Counted from the stretch's first letter, positions 1 through 7,274 are shown. The stretch is 15,919 bases of DNA from CAIYMF01 sp943329595 (GCA_943329595.2 CALQEM020000058.1:1-15919), one strand, 5' to 3'. Translations and numbers: made by a program. The notes: generated from the letters alone by a model not told the origin.

Positions 1-355
1 CGATGAAGCCCGCGGTCGAGTGCGTGAGCAGCCCGAGGCGACCCAGCGACGACTTGCCCTCAAGGCGCCCGGCGATGTCGTCGGGCAGGGTGATGACCTC
101 ATAGGTCGAGGCCAGCACGAACTCGCCGGGATGCAGGATGAACGCCTCGTCGGCGGCCGTCTCGACCATGCGCGTGAGGTCGGGCTGCTCCACCGACGGA
201 TCGATGTGCGGGTAGCGGTGATTCTCGAAGGTGCGGAACAGCCGGTCGAGCCGCACATCGATACTCGACGGCTGAATCATTCCGTCGTCGTAGGGCTCGA
301 GCACGACACGCTCAGCAGCGATCTCGGCCCGCAGGTCACGGTCACTTAGCAGCAC
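1..355 (-). CDS. dcd: dCTP deaminase, 5' part (cut by window edge)
   Basis: Deaminates dCTP in the cytosol to feed thymidylate synthesis. Some actinobacterial members, such as the M. tuberculosis enzyme, also hydrolyse the product to dUMP; the fragment cannot settle which type this is. Reading from GTG at 355-353 gives 118 codons beginning MLLSDRDLRAEI, with QPSSIDVRLD near residues 29-37, HPGEFVLAS near 75-83 and the nucleotide-binding GKSSLGRLG near 100-108, all hallmarks of the family. The full protein is normally about 190 residues, so roughly 70 C-terminal residues, including the catalytic glutamate region, lie outside the window. The GTG start is supported by a GAAGGG-like ribosome site a few bases upstream and by the N-terminus matching homologues exactly. 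The gene is divergent from the membrane protein at 445, with an 89-bp gap. Identification rests on recalled family sequence and is very secure. Confidence 0.96.
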   Translation of the reverse strand, partial: MLLSDRDLRAEIAAERVVLEPYDDGMIQPSSIDVRLDRLFRTFENHRYPHIDPSVEQPDLTRMVETAADEAFILHPGEFVLASTYEVITLPDDIAGRLEGKSSLGRLGLLTHSTAGFI

Positions 356-444
356 AACAGAGCCCTTCAGCGTGGGATTCTCACCTTGCAGCGAGGGTAC
401 TCGCTTCGAGATGGCGGCCAGCAACCGCTGCATAGGATGCGTAA

Positions 445-2463
445 GTGACGACCATCGGGGTGGAGGGGTCGAGCAGAGGTCTGGGTTCATCCGCCCTTTC
501 GGGCCGCCGGCTCGCGACCGCGCTGCTCGTCGCCGCGCTGCTCATGCTGTGGCTGTGGCCTCCCGGCGGAGTCGTCGCCTGCGTGGCCGCTGGCGCGATC
601 TTCGCACCGTGGGGTCGGGGTGTAGGCGAGCGCGTGATCATCTCGTGCGTCGTCGGCATGGCGGCCGTTGGCGCCGTGATGGTGGTTCTCAGCGCTACCC
701 ATTCTGTGATTCCTCCTCTCGGCTGGCGGCTGTTGCTCAGCGCGGTGGCGCTCGGTGCGATCGGCTGTCTCTACGTGCGCCGCAGTGCACCGGTGCTGCC
801 ACGAATTCGGGTTGACGACGCGATCGGACTCGTCGCGGGGCTCGTCTCTTTCGTAGTCCTGTTCGGCGTGTACGCAACCGCCACCACCGCTCGCACGATC
901 ACCGGCCTGCTGCAGTGGTGGGCGGGCGGAGAACTTCCCCACGACCACAGCAGCCACCTGCCCATGTTTGTGCAGATGATGCGGTCGGGAAGCTGGGCCG
1001 GAACGTCATCACCCGACCTGCTCTTCGCTGGCTACCCGCGGCTGCACGTGGCGATCTGGTCTGCGGGCGAGTGGGCGGCAGGCATCAGCGCGGGCACCCC
1101 CGCAGTCGACCTCGTGCGACCGTATGTGGCGTGGTCGGCGCTCACGGCAGCGCTTGCCGCAGCGGTGCTCACGTGGAGCGCCAGCATCGCCGCGCGCGCC
1201 CTGATGCCTCGGCGCACTGCCTCACGCACCCGCGCGGTCGCGGCTGGCCTCGCCGGCACGGCGACCGCGCTCTGGTGCCTGCTCGGATCCATGGGATCCA
1301 TGTTCGACTTTGCCGCCGCCAGCTTTCTCGCCTGTGCAGCCCTGGTGGTGGGTGCCGTCACGGTGAGCGTGCGCTCGCGCGCCGCCATGACCCGGCTCGG
1401 CTGGTTCGTGCTGCCTCTCGCGGGCGTGGTTGCGGCGTACGTGTACCTGCCCCTCGCGGCCGGGCTGCTGCTTCCCGCCCTGGCCGTGGGCGTCGCGCTG
1501 TGGAGGTGGCGCCGACGACGACTCGTGTGGTTCGTGGTGGTGGGGCTCGTGTGTGCCGCGCTGGCGGCTCCTGCCCTCACTGCCATCACCGACTCGGTGA
1601 AGAACGCGCCCTGGGGCGCTCTCACCGGAGGGCTTCCGGCCTTCGAGTACTGGCCGGCGGTCGTGATGGCCGCAGTGGCGACACTCACGCTTGCCCTCAG
1701 TAGTCGCGCCGCCGGAAGGCTGGTGTCGCTCGCACTACTGGGCCCGGTGCTGTCAGCGTGCGCGGTGACGTTGTACTTCCTCGTCGACTCAGTTCGCGCG
1801 GGCGTGACAATCGGTGACTCGTACTACACCAACAAGATGGTGTACGCGCTGCTGCTCGCAGCCGTTCCGCTCACTGCGGCAGTGGTCGCGCGCTGGACAT
1901 CGCTGCGGCTGGCGAAGGTGCCACCCGCGCGGCAGGGCACGGGTCTAGTGATCGCACTCGTGGTGATAGTCATCGCGGTGGCCGAGATCTCCACCGTCAC
2001 GCTTCGTCCGGGAGTCGGCGGCGGCGTGCTGACACGTCCCGCCGGACTCGCCGCCTTCGAAGCACGGCAGTCGGCCGTGACCCGCATTCCGCTGGTGGGC
2101 GATGTCGTGCTCTCAGCTGCGGCACATCCCGACAGCGATGGCCACACGACGGTCACATGGATTCCGGTGGCGCGATCGGTCACCGGATATCGCAGCGAGT
2201 ACGTGAACATGTTCGCCGGCCGCCTCGCGCACTCGCTGGCCATCGGCTCGGACATTGCGTACGAGCGGTACAACGTCACGGTCGACACCATTCTGCGCAC
2301 GGCCGATCCCGTCGCGTCGCTCGGTGAGGTGCTGCAGGCGGCGCCCGACCTCAGGCTCACCCTCGTGGTGCCCGACCAGCAGGTGGCTGACTCTCTCGCC
2401 GGTGTGGTGGCGAAGTTCGGGCCGGAGCGACTTCGGCTCGTGATTGCCGACCGCAGCGACTAG
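445..2463 (+). CDS. Large polytopic membrane protein, DUF6541 / GT-C-like
   Basis: A 672-residue integral membrane protein with about 12-14 hydrophobic segments between residues 22 and 520, followed by a polar region of about 150 residues (520-672) that probably lies outside the membrane. The first large loop carries PHDHSSHLP (165-173), whose acidic residue and histidines recall the catalytic loop of GT-C glycosyltransferases. A later GDSYYTNKM stretch (457-465) precedes another membrane segment, as I recall for actinobacterial DUF6541 proteins. That points to transfer of a lipid-linked sugar at the outer face of the membrane, but this is inference. The GTG start at 445 has AGGA at 434-437 as a possible ribosome site. 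The overlapping TAGGAT (433-438) could instead be a -10 box, giving a leaderless transcript. Residues 282-287 are a tandem GSM duplication. Alternative: an uncharacterised transporter-like membrane protein. Confidence 0.85.
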   Translation: MTTIGVEGSSRGLGSSALSGRRLATALLVAALLMLWLWPPGGVVACVAAGAIFAPWGRGVGERVIISCVVGMAAVGAVMVVLSATHSVIPPLGWRLLLSAVALGAIGCLYVRRSAPVLPRIRVDDAIGLVAGLVSFVVLFGVYATATTARTITGLLQWWAGGELPHDHSSHLPMFVQMMRSGSWAGTSSPDLLFAGYPRLHVAIWSAGEWAAGISAGTPAVDLVRPYVAWSALTAALAAAVLTWSASIAARALMPRRTASRTRAVAAGLAGTATALWCLLGSMGSMFDFAAASFLACAALVVGAVTVSVRSRAAMTRLGWFVLPLAGVVAAYVYLPLAAGLLLPALAVGVALWRWRRRRLVWFVVVGLVCAALAAPALTAITDSVKNAPWGALTGGLPAFEYWPAVVMAAVATLTLALSSRAAGRLVSLALLGPVLSACAVTLYFLVDSVRAGVTIGDSYYTNKMVYALLLAAVPLTAAVVARWTSLRLAKVPPARQGTGLVIALVVIVIAVAEISTVTLRPGVGGGVLTRPAGLAAFEARQSAVTRIPLVGDVVLSAAAHPDSDGHTTVTWIPVARSVTGYRSEYVNMFAGRLAHSLAIGSDIAYERYNVTVDTILRTADPVASLGEVLQAAPDLRLTLVVPDQQVADSLAGVVAKFGPERLRLVIADRSD

Positions 2464-2476
2464 CCGACCCCTTTTC

Positions 2477-2543
2477 TGGTGGAAAACGACACCGGCTCGT
2501 GACGGTTTCCACCACAGAACGTGCTGCATCGCACCACAGAACG
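2477..2543. repeat. Inverted and direct repeats upstream of menC (possible operator)
   Basis: TGGTGGAAA at 2477-2485 and its exact complement TTTCCACCA at 2506-2514 form 9-bp arms around a 20-nt spacer. CACCACAGAACG occurs at 2510-2521 and again, identical, at 2532-2543, a 22-bp period (about two helical turns) that overlaps the right arm of the inverted repeat. The cluster lies in the 154-bp gap between the membrane protein and menC, where a promoter would be expected. It could be a regulator binding site, or the inverted repeat could be a weak terminator for the upstream gene. The stem is only moderately GC-rich and no T-run follows. Confidence 0.4.
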
Positions 2544-2617
2544 AATTCGCCCCGAGCAGGAGTAGCGTCCGTCACAGACGTGCACCACCATCGAGACGAG
2601 AAGTGAGTAGCGAACAC

Positions 2618-3727
2618 ATGCGCCTTGAGAATGTCGAGCTTCTGCGAATCGCCGTGCCGCTGGTGTCGCCTTTCCGCACCTCCTTCGGTGTCGAGACCAC
2701 ACATGAGGTTTCTCTGGTGCACGCCATCACCGATGTGGGCGAGGGCTGGGCCGAGTGCGTGGCCATGGACCGTCCCGCGTACTCGAGCGAGTACCGATCC
2801 GCGGCCGAAGACGTGCTGCGCGAGTTCTTCATCCCCGATCTATACGCGCTCGGCGACGACCTCACCGCCGAAGTCATCGCGCCGACGCTGGCCTGGGCCA
2901 AGGGCCACCGCATGGCGAAGGCGGTGCTGGAGACTGCGGTGCTCGACGCTCAACTTCGCGGTGCGGGCGTCTCGCTCGCGTCGTACCTCGGCGCCGTGAA
3001 GGACCGCGTGCCGGCAGGAGTGTCAGTCGGAATCCACGACTCGCTGGGCGAGCTCGAGAAGGCGGTCGCCGGCTACCTCGCTGAGGGCTACCTGCGCATC
3101 AAGCTGAAGATCGAGCCCGGGTGGGATATCGAGCCGGTGCGCATGGTGCGCGAGACCTTTGGCCCCGAGGTGCTGCTGCAGGTCGACGCCAACACCGCGT
3201 ACACGCGAGCCGACGGCCCCCACCTCGCACAGCTCGACGACTTCGACCTACTGCTCATCGAGCAACCCCTCGACGAGGAAGACATCGTGGGCCATGCGCT
3301 GCTGGCCAAGTCGGTGCGCACCCCCATCTGCCTCGATGAATCAATCGTGTCGGCGAGCATCGCTGCCGACGCGATTGAGATGGGTGCCACCACGGTGATC
3401 AACATCAAGCCCGGACGGGTCGGTGGTTACCTCGAGAGCGTGCGCATTCACGACGTGTGCGCCGAGCGCGGCATTCCGGTGTGGGCCGGCGGCATGCTCG
3501 AGATTGGAATCGGCCGTGCCGCGAACGTGGCCCTCGCTGCCATGCCCAACTTCACGATGCCCGGCGACACGTCGGCATCGTCGCGCTACTACGCCGAGGA
3601 CATCACGACCCCGTTCGTGCTCGACAACGGCTACGTACGGGTGCCAACAGGGCCCGGCATCGGAGTCGAGCCGATTCCCGAGGTGCTCGCGAAGTTCACG
3701 CTGAGCCGCGAGTCGGTTGCCCGCTAG
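2618..3727 (+). CDS. menC: o-Succinylbenzoate synthase / N-succinylamino acid racemase (enolase superfamily)
   Basis: A 369-residue enolase-superfamily enzyme of the OSBS/NSAR subgroup. These proteins dehydrate SHCHC to o-succinylbenzoate in menaquinone synthesis, racemise N-succinylamino acids, or do both. All catalytic residues are visible: the KxK pair K162/K164 in IKLKIEPGWD, metal ligands D190 (QVDANTAY), E215 (LIEQPL) and D240 (CLDES), and the opposite base K264 (NIKPGRVGGYLE). They are offset by one from those I recall for the Amycolatopsis racemase, and PGDTSASSRYY near the C-terminus also matches. The open frame extends upstream, but ATG 2618 gives the family's N-terminus and length (about 368); GTG 2603 is a less likely in-frame alternative. 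No other men gene or acylase lies nearby, so OSBS versus NSAR cannot be decided here. Its TAG stop interlocks with that of the convergent permease gene. Confidence 0.93.
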   Translation: MRLENVELLRIAVPLVSPFRTSFGVETTHEVSLVHAITDVGEGWAECVAMDRPAYSSEYRSAAEDVLREFFIPDLYALGDDLTAEVIAPTLAWAKGHRMAKAVLETAVLDAQLRGAGVSLASYLGAVKDRVPAGVSVGIHDSLGELEKAVAGYLAEGYLRIKLKIEPGWDIEPVRMVRETFGPEVLLQVDANTAYTRADGPHLAQLDDFDLLLIEQPLDEEDIVGHALLAKSVRTPICLDESIVSASIAADAIEMGATTVINIKPGRVGGYLESVRIHDVCAERGIPVWAGGMLEIGIGRAANVALAAMPNFTMPGDTSASSRYYAEDITTPFVLDNGYVRVPTGPGIGVEPIPEVLAKFTLSRESVAR

Positions 3728-5031
3728 TTCGACTCAACTGGCTGCTCATGGGCGAGGTGGTCGCCCTCGGCCTTCACCAGCCAGGTAACCACCAGCGCCA
3801 CCACCGAAACAATCAGCACGAGAAGCGCCCATGTGCCGAGGGTTACGGGCGCGCCTCCCACCGAGAACGAGATCGCGTCGTTGCTGATGAGCGGTGTCTG
3901 GCTACCCACAAGGGCTCCGAGCACCCCGAGGGCTCCGAAGATCACGGTCAGCGCGGCCGCACCCTTGAGCCAGGCAGTGGCCGGACTTCGCAGCACGAGC
4001 ACCCCCAGGGCGACGTAGCCGAAGGCCCAGAGCACCGCGGCGGCTCCCTGCGTGATGGCGTACGTCTCTACGGCTGGTGCGCTGCCCACGCTCGAGCTGA
4101 AGGCCAGTGGCAGCACCACGTAGCTGAGCGCCCCCACCGCGACGATGAGCAACGCCGACGACGGGCCCGGCAGGCCCAGGTCGCCCGCCAGCTCGCGGAA
4201 GGCGCCGCCGAAGCCGATTGTCGTGGCGGCGAACGACACGAAGAGCAGCAGCGCCATCGGGGTGGCGAGGCCCGGTGACACCGTGGCAGCGAGGTCGACC
4301 AGTCCGGTGGCGCCGGTCGCGGTTCCTGTCGGCAGTGCAAGCGCGCACGCCAGTGTGAGCACGAGGTAGCCGACCACGGCAACCCCCATGGCGATCACCA
4401 CCGGCCGCGTCGATACCGGCCGCAGTTCATTCCGCTGGAACGGCACGTGGGCGCCCACGAGCCCGAGAATCACCAGTCCGAGCCACGACCATCCGGCGAG
4501 GCTCACGCCGGTCCAGCCGCCGCCAGCACCCGCCGATTCAGCAACCGCTCCCGAACCTGCTGCAACCACCAGCGCGACCAGCCCGACGAGCAGCACGAGG
4601 GCCAGCGCCACGCCTCCCACCAGCAGCACGCGAGCCCACGCCCGCGATCGAGCCATGAACACGCCGCCCAGGGCGAGCGCGATGGCGAGCGCCCCCTGGA
4701 CCGAGACAGGAAGTTCGATCCCGAGCGCCCGAGCCAAGAAGCTGAAGGCTGCGATTGACGCCGACAGCGTGGCCAACGTTCCGGCCACCCAGATGCCGCG
4801 AGCTCCCGCGTGTGCCAGATGACCGCCTGCTGCGAGAGATCGCAGCGGCGACGCATCCCTCGTCGCGAGGTGGAGGATCACCGCGGTCGAGGGAAGAGCG
4901 AAGAGGACACCTCCCACGATCCACCACGCCGCGCCCGAGGCACCGGCACCCTGCAGTGCTCCGGCGTTCACAGGGAAAAGCACGGAGAGCACGATCACGG
5001 CAACGACAACCACGGATCGTCTGGGCACCAC
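3724..5031 (-). CDS. Twelve-TM permease-like membrane protein (APC-type, tentative)
   Basis: A 435-residue, very hydrophobic protein with about 12 predicted membrane helices, roughly at 7-27, 34-55, 80-101, 112-127, 133-157, 177-196, 210-233, 255-277, 292-312, 325-346, 352-374 and 396-418. It ends in a short charged cytoplasmic tail. Helix number, length and the break-like Gly/Ala-rich first helix suit an amino acid/polyamine permease of the APC superfamily, but I see no diagnostic substrate motif, so the substrate is unknown. GTG at 5031-5029 is the start; the upstream ribosome site is weak. The gene is monocistronic in this window: its start faces the tRNA-Gly gene about 100 bp away, and its TAG stop shares CTAG (3724-3727) with the stop of menC. 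No terminator hairpin can lie between the two convergent genes, so read-through and antisense transcription are expected. Confidence 0.8.
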   Translation of the reverse strand: MVPRRSVVVVAVIVLSVLFPVNAGALQGAGASGAAWWIVGGVLFALPSTAVILHLATRDASPLRSLAAGGHLAHAGARGIWVAGTLATLSASIAAFSFLARALGIELPVSVQGALAIALALGGVFMARSRAWARVLLVGGVALALVLLVGLVALVVAAGSGAVAESAGAGGGWTGVSLAGWSWLGLVILGLVGAHVPFQRNELRPVSTRPVVIAMGVAVVGYLVLTLACALALPTGTATGATGLVDLAATVSPGLATPMALLLFVSFAATTIGFGGAFRELAGDLGLPGPSSALLIVAVGALSYVVLPLAFSSSVGSAPAVETYAITQGAAAVLWAFGYVALGVLVLRSPATAWLKGAAALTVIFGALGVLGALVGSQTPLISNDAISFSVGGAPVTLGTWALLVLIVSVVALVVTWLVKAEGDHLAHEQPVESN

Positions 5032-5096
5032 CCAAGGCTAGGGCGTTGGGGAAGTGATTCGGGTGAGCACTGTGGTCGATCCCATCGAGCATCGGG

Positions 5097-5102
5097 CATA
5101 AT
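5097..5102 (+). promoter_or_regulatory. Candidate -10 box for tRNA-Gly
   Basis: CATAAT at 5097-5102 differs from TATAAT at one position and lies 29 bases before the mature tRNA. No good -35 hexamer is seen at the usual distance. A 6-bp hairpin (GGCGAC 5108-5113 with GTCGCC 5124-5129) sits in the presumed 5' leader removed by RNase P. Confidence 0.45.
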
Positions 5103-5131
5103 CGGGGGGCGACGCCTTCTTGGGTCGCCGC

Positions 5132-5205
5132 GCGGGTGTAGTTCAATGGCAGAACATCAGCTTCCCAAGCTGACAGCGCGGGTTCGATTCCCGTCACCCG
5201 CTCCA
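5132..5205 (+). tRNA. tRNA-Gly (anticodon CCC)
   Basis: A complete cloverleaf can be drawn. The acceptor stem is GCGGGTG (5132-5138) with CACCCGC (5195-5201), followed by discriminator T and an encoded CCA (5203-5205). The D stem is GTTC/GAAC. The anticodon stem TCAGC/GCTGA encloses loop TTCCCAA, giving anticodon CCC, which reads GGG glycine codons. The T arm is GCGGG-TTCGATT-CCCGT. No variable-arm extension or intron is seen. It is transcribed divergently from the permease gene and borders the accessory-looking region on its 3' side, the usual orientation for integration at tRNA genes. No second copy of its 3' end was found in the window. Confidence 0.97.
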
Positions 5206-5505
5206 CATGGAAACCCTTTGATAGCCGGGGTTTAGCTCCCTGGTTCCAACCCTTTCAGCCTCTCGGCGTGACGTCCCCGGTGGCACCGGACGGATCGCCC
5301 GGCGACACCTGCTCGACATACCTGCCCACACTCGCCCCTTATTGAGGATTAGAGGTTAAACCTAAATATGGATCGGTGGTGTGAAGGTCCGCGGACCGCG
5401 TGAGCTATCGTCCACGCGAGTCGACCCCGCGTTCCGGAACTGGTCGAGCTGATCTGCGATATCGGAGCGGCACTCGCGGCTGACCCCTTCAACCCTTACC
5501 CGCAG
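5206..5505. other. Non-coding spacer with several palindromes
   Basis: No convincing gene is seen in these 300 bases between the tRNA and the end of the sulfotransferase gene. A weak hairpin AAACCC (5211-5216) / GGGTTT (5228-5233) could end the tRNA transcript, though no T-run follows. There is a locally AT-rich patch around 5340-5372 containing AGGTTAAACCT (5353-5363), then a perfect 12-bp palindrome GGTCCGCGGACC (5386-5397). Abutting it is a 6-bp hairpin CGCGTG (5397-5402) / CACGCG (5413-5418). These may be protein-binding sites or remnants of an integration event; neither is shown. Confidence 0.5.
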
Positions 5506-6993
5506 CTAGGCGAAGTTCATCGCCTCGAGGTGCACCGGCTGGGTGTTCCACCCGTTCGACCAGTCACCCGGGTAGAGGTACTCGAAGGCTGTGACGTCGC
5601 CGGCGCCTAGGCCCATGAGGCGAATTGAGGTGCCCCAGCCCTCGGAGGCGTAGTCGATGAGGTAGCTCTTGCCGTCTTGGTAGATGCTCGAGCAGATGGG
5701 GCTGTACACCTTCCGACCATGCTCGTAGCTCCAGGCTAGGGACGCGGTCATCTTCTTCTCATCGATCGCGTAGCGGCGCGGCGCGCCATACGATCGCGAG
5801 GGACCCGGCATCGTGCTTCCAGGATAGTTGCCACTCTGCGTGCCGTTGTCGAACATCATCACCTCGCCCTGGGCCGTGATTGACACCGCGTGCTGACCCG
5901 TCGGGGCGATCGCCCCCACAGGAAGGGTCAGAGCGAACTTTCGCAACGACGGGAAGGTGTACCAAAGCTTGCTGCGGTCGCCCAAGATCCACTTGATCTT
6001 CGACGTGCTGTAGTTAATGCCGAAGACCCCAATCTCACGACTCGACACCACCAGCGTGTCGTTGGCCTTCCAATACGTTGCCGCATCGTTGTGGAACCAG
6101 TCCGACGAGAGCACCACGATCCCCGAGGGATTGTCGCCGCCAGCCACCATCGCGTCACTAATGATTGTCGCGAAGTCGAAGGTCTTGATCACCGTTCCAG
6201 TGAAATCGACCTCGATGATGCGATCTTCCTGATGACCGTCCGCATCGACCTCCAGAAGGATGCCGCTCTTGCCCAGGTCGTAGTTGTGGTGGCCGATGTT
6301 GCTGACGTGATCGCTGGTCGCGTAGTCCTTGATGAAGGTGTTGGTGCCGTCGAGCTCCATTCGAAACAGGCTGGTACCGAACCCGTAGAAGATGCCGTTG
6401 CGCTGGAACGTCGACGTCGGCGTCGGGCCGTTTTGACCGTGGCCCACCCACCGCACCTCACCGTCGACATCGACGATCACCGGAGCATTGGGGCTCGACC
6501 AGTTCTTCATCATCATGTAGCTGTAGTCGAGTGGGACGCGCGGGTTACGCGCAACAACCACCCGAGGGCTCACGTAACGGGTGTCACCGTAGGCGGGGGT
6601 GGTCACCGTCGTGGTGAGCGTTTTGACAGCCGTTCCCTCAACGATGCGGATCGATACCGAGTTGGTGTATTTCTGGTACAGCCCCACGACGGGGAAGTGC
6701 GCGGTTCCGGCTCCGGAGTTGAGGTAGCCACGGGCGAGCAGGTAGGCCTTCGAGTACGTGGCCGACGAGGCCTTAGCGGTTGCCCCCGGCTTCGCGGCCA
6801 CAGTAAACCCGATCGACGTGAGAAGTGAGGCGTTGATTCCGCTCACGTCGACCCACTCGATGAATTGCGTCGGTCCGGCCTGATGACCAGCAATGACAGG
6901 TCCGGTTACGCCGGCCGCTGGATTCAGCGCTGGCAGGGCGGCTGCGGTCACAGCGAGGGTGACGGCCGCGAAGGCCGCACGCGACCTTGTCAT
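5506..6993 (-). CDS. Exported arylsulfate sulfotransferase (ASST family)
   Basis: A 495-residue protein with a Sec-type signal peptide (about residues 1-28). It resembles bacterial arylsulfate sulfotransferases, six-bladed beta-propellers that move a sulfuryl group from one phenolic sulfate to another phenol without PAPS, via a histidine intermediate. Residues corresponding to the E. coli enzyme's active site can be placed: H235/H236 (IGHHNYDL, E. coli H252), H301 (DWFHND, H356), R319 (VSSRE, R374) and catalytic H368 (TGQHAVS, H436). The H301-to-R319 spacing of 18 equals 356-to-374. Residues about 30-140 form an N-terminal beta domain. Only one cysteine (C434) is present, so the disulfide of the enterobacterial enzyme cannot form. 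No disulfide-forming partner gene is adjacent. The substrate is unknown. Composition looks less GC-rich than the flanking core genes. The ATG at 6993 lacks a clear ribosome site. Confidence 0.86.
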   Translation of the reverse strand: MTRSRAAFAAVTLAVTAAALPALNPAAGVTGPVIAGHQAGPTQFIEWVDVSGINASLLTSIGFTVAAKPGATAKASSATYSKAYLLARGYLNSGAGTAHFPVVGLYQKYTNSVSIRIVEGTAVKTLTTTVTTPAYGDTRYVSPRVVVARNPRVPLDYSYMMMKNWSSPNAPVIVDVDGEVRWVGHGQNGPTPTSTFQRNGIFYGFGTSLFRMELDGTNTFIKDYATSDHVSNIGHHNYDLGKSGILLEVDADGHQEDRIIEVDFTGTVIKTFDFATIISDAMVAGGDNPSGIVVLSSDWFHNDAATYWKANDTLVVSSREIGVFGINYSTSKIKWILGDRSKLWYTFPSLRKFALTLPVGAIAPTGQHAVSITAQGEVMMFDNGTQSGNYPGSTMPGPSRSYGAPRRYAIDEKKMTASLAWSYEHGRKVYSPICSSIYQDGKSYLIDYASEGWGTSIRLMGLGAGDVTAFEYLYPGDWSNGWNTQPVHLEAMNFA

Positions 6994-7018
6994 GCACTCA
7001 GCGTAGGAGGAAATCTCG

Positions 7019-7074
7019 GCGCGGGGCTTCTTTGGTCAAAAGATGCCCGTGAGGGGCTCTTTTTGACCAAAGAT
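7019..7074 (+). repeat. Hairpin repeat element, copy 1
   Basis: A 56-bp element matching copy 2 (8701-8756) at 53 of 56 positions in the same orientation. CTTTGGTCAAAA and its exact complement TTTTGACCAAAG form a 12-bp outer stem. The inner arms GCCCG and GGGGC pair except for one G-G mismatch around loop TGA. It lies 25 bp upstream of the sulfotransferase start, inside a divergent intergenic region where neither flanking gene should need a terminator. Candidate MITE/REP-like repeat, attenuator or insulator. Confidence 0.85.
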
Positions 7075-7233
7075 TGTCGGTGTCGGGATTCTGCCTGAGG
7101 GGTCGAGATCACCAACCGAGGCCACTACGAGCCGGAGACGTTTCCTTGTTGCTGAGGTGGTGTTCAGCAGTTCTTTCCCCACTCACTCTTCTCGGGGGTG
7201 GTGTCGCGCCCCGGGGTGTGCAATGTTGACTCT

Positions 7234-7274
7234 CCAGCGTTGCTGATTGCATCGCTGGCATCCAGATGGCTGGA
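7234..7274 (+). promoter_or_regulatory. Leader with alternating CCAG/CTGG hairpin arms
   Basis: CCAGCG (7234-7239) pairs with CGCTGG (7253-7258), and TCCAG (7261-7265) pairs with CTGGA (7270-7274). Because the order is CCAG, CTGG, CCAG, CTGG, the middle CTGG (7255-7258) could also pair with the CCAG at 7262-7265, so alternative folds are possible just before the ribosome site at 7285-7289. This may control translation of the beta-helix gene; it matches no riboswitch class I recognise and may be chance. Confidence 0.3.

Noticed and set aside
20..349. Plus-strand open frame of 109 codons at the left edge
   Set aside because: It is the antisense of dcd, whose minus-strand translation matches the family residue by residue.
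433..438. TAGGAT as a -10 box giving a leaderless transcript for the gene at 445
   Set aside because: The same bases contain AGGA at good ribosome-site distance, and no -35 is evident, so the two explanations cannot be separated.
372..1703. Several long open frames overlapping the membrane protein on both strands
   Set aside because: High GC content keeps off-frames open. Their translations are Arg/Ala/Gly-rich without domains, while the 445 frame has clean membrane helices.
5412..5505. Plus-strand stretch reading PELVELICDIGAALAADPFNPYP with coding-like third positions
   Set aside because: There is no start codon or ribosome site, it runs antisense into the sulfotransferase gene, and I could not link it to a family. 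It may be a gene remnant, but this is not supportable.
5890..6828. 312-codon plus-strand frame opposite the sulfotransferase
   Set aside because: It is antisense to a gene with a conserved active site; the translation has no recognisable features.
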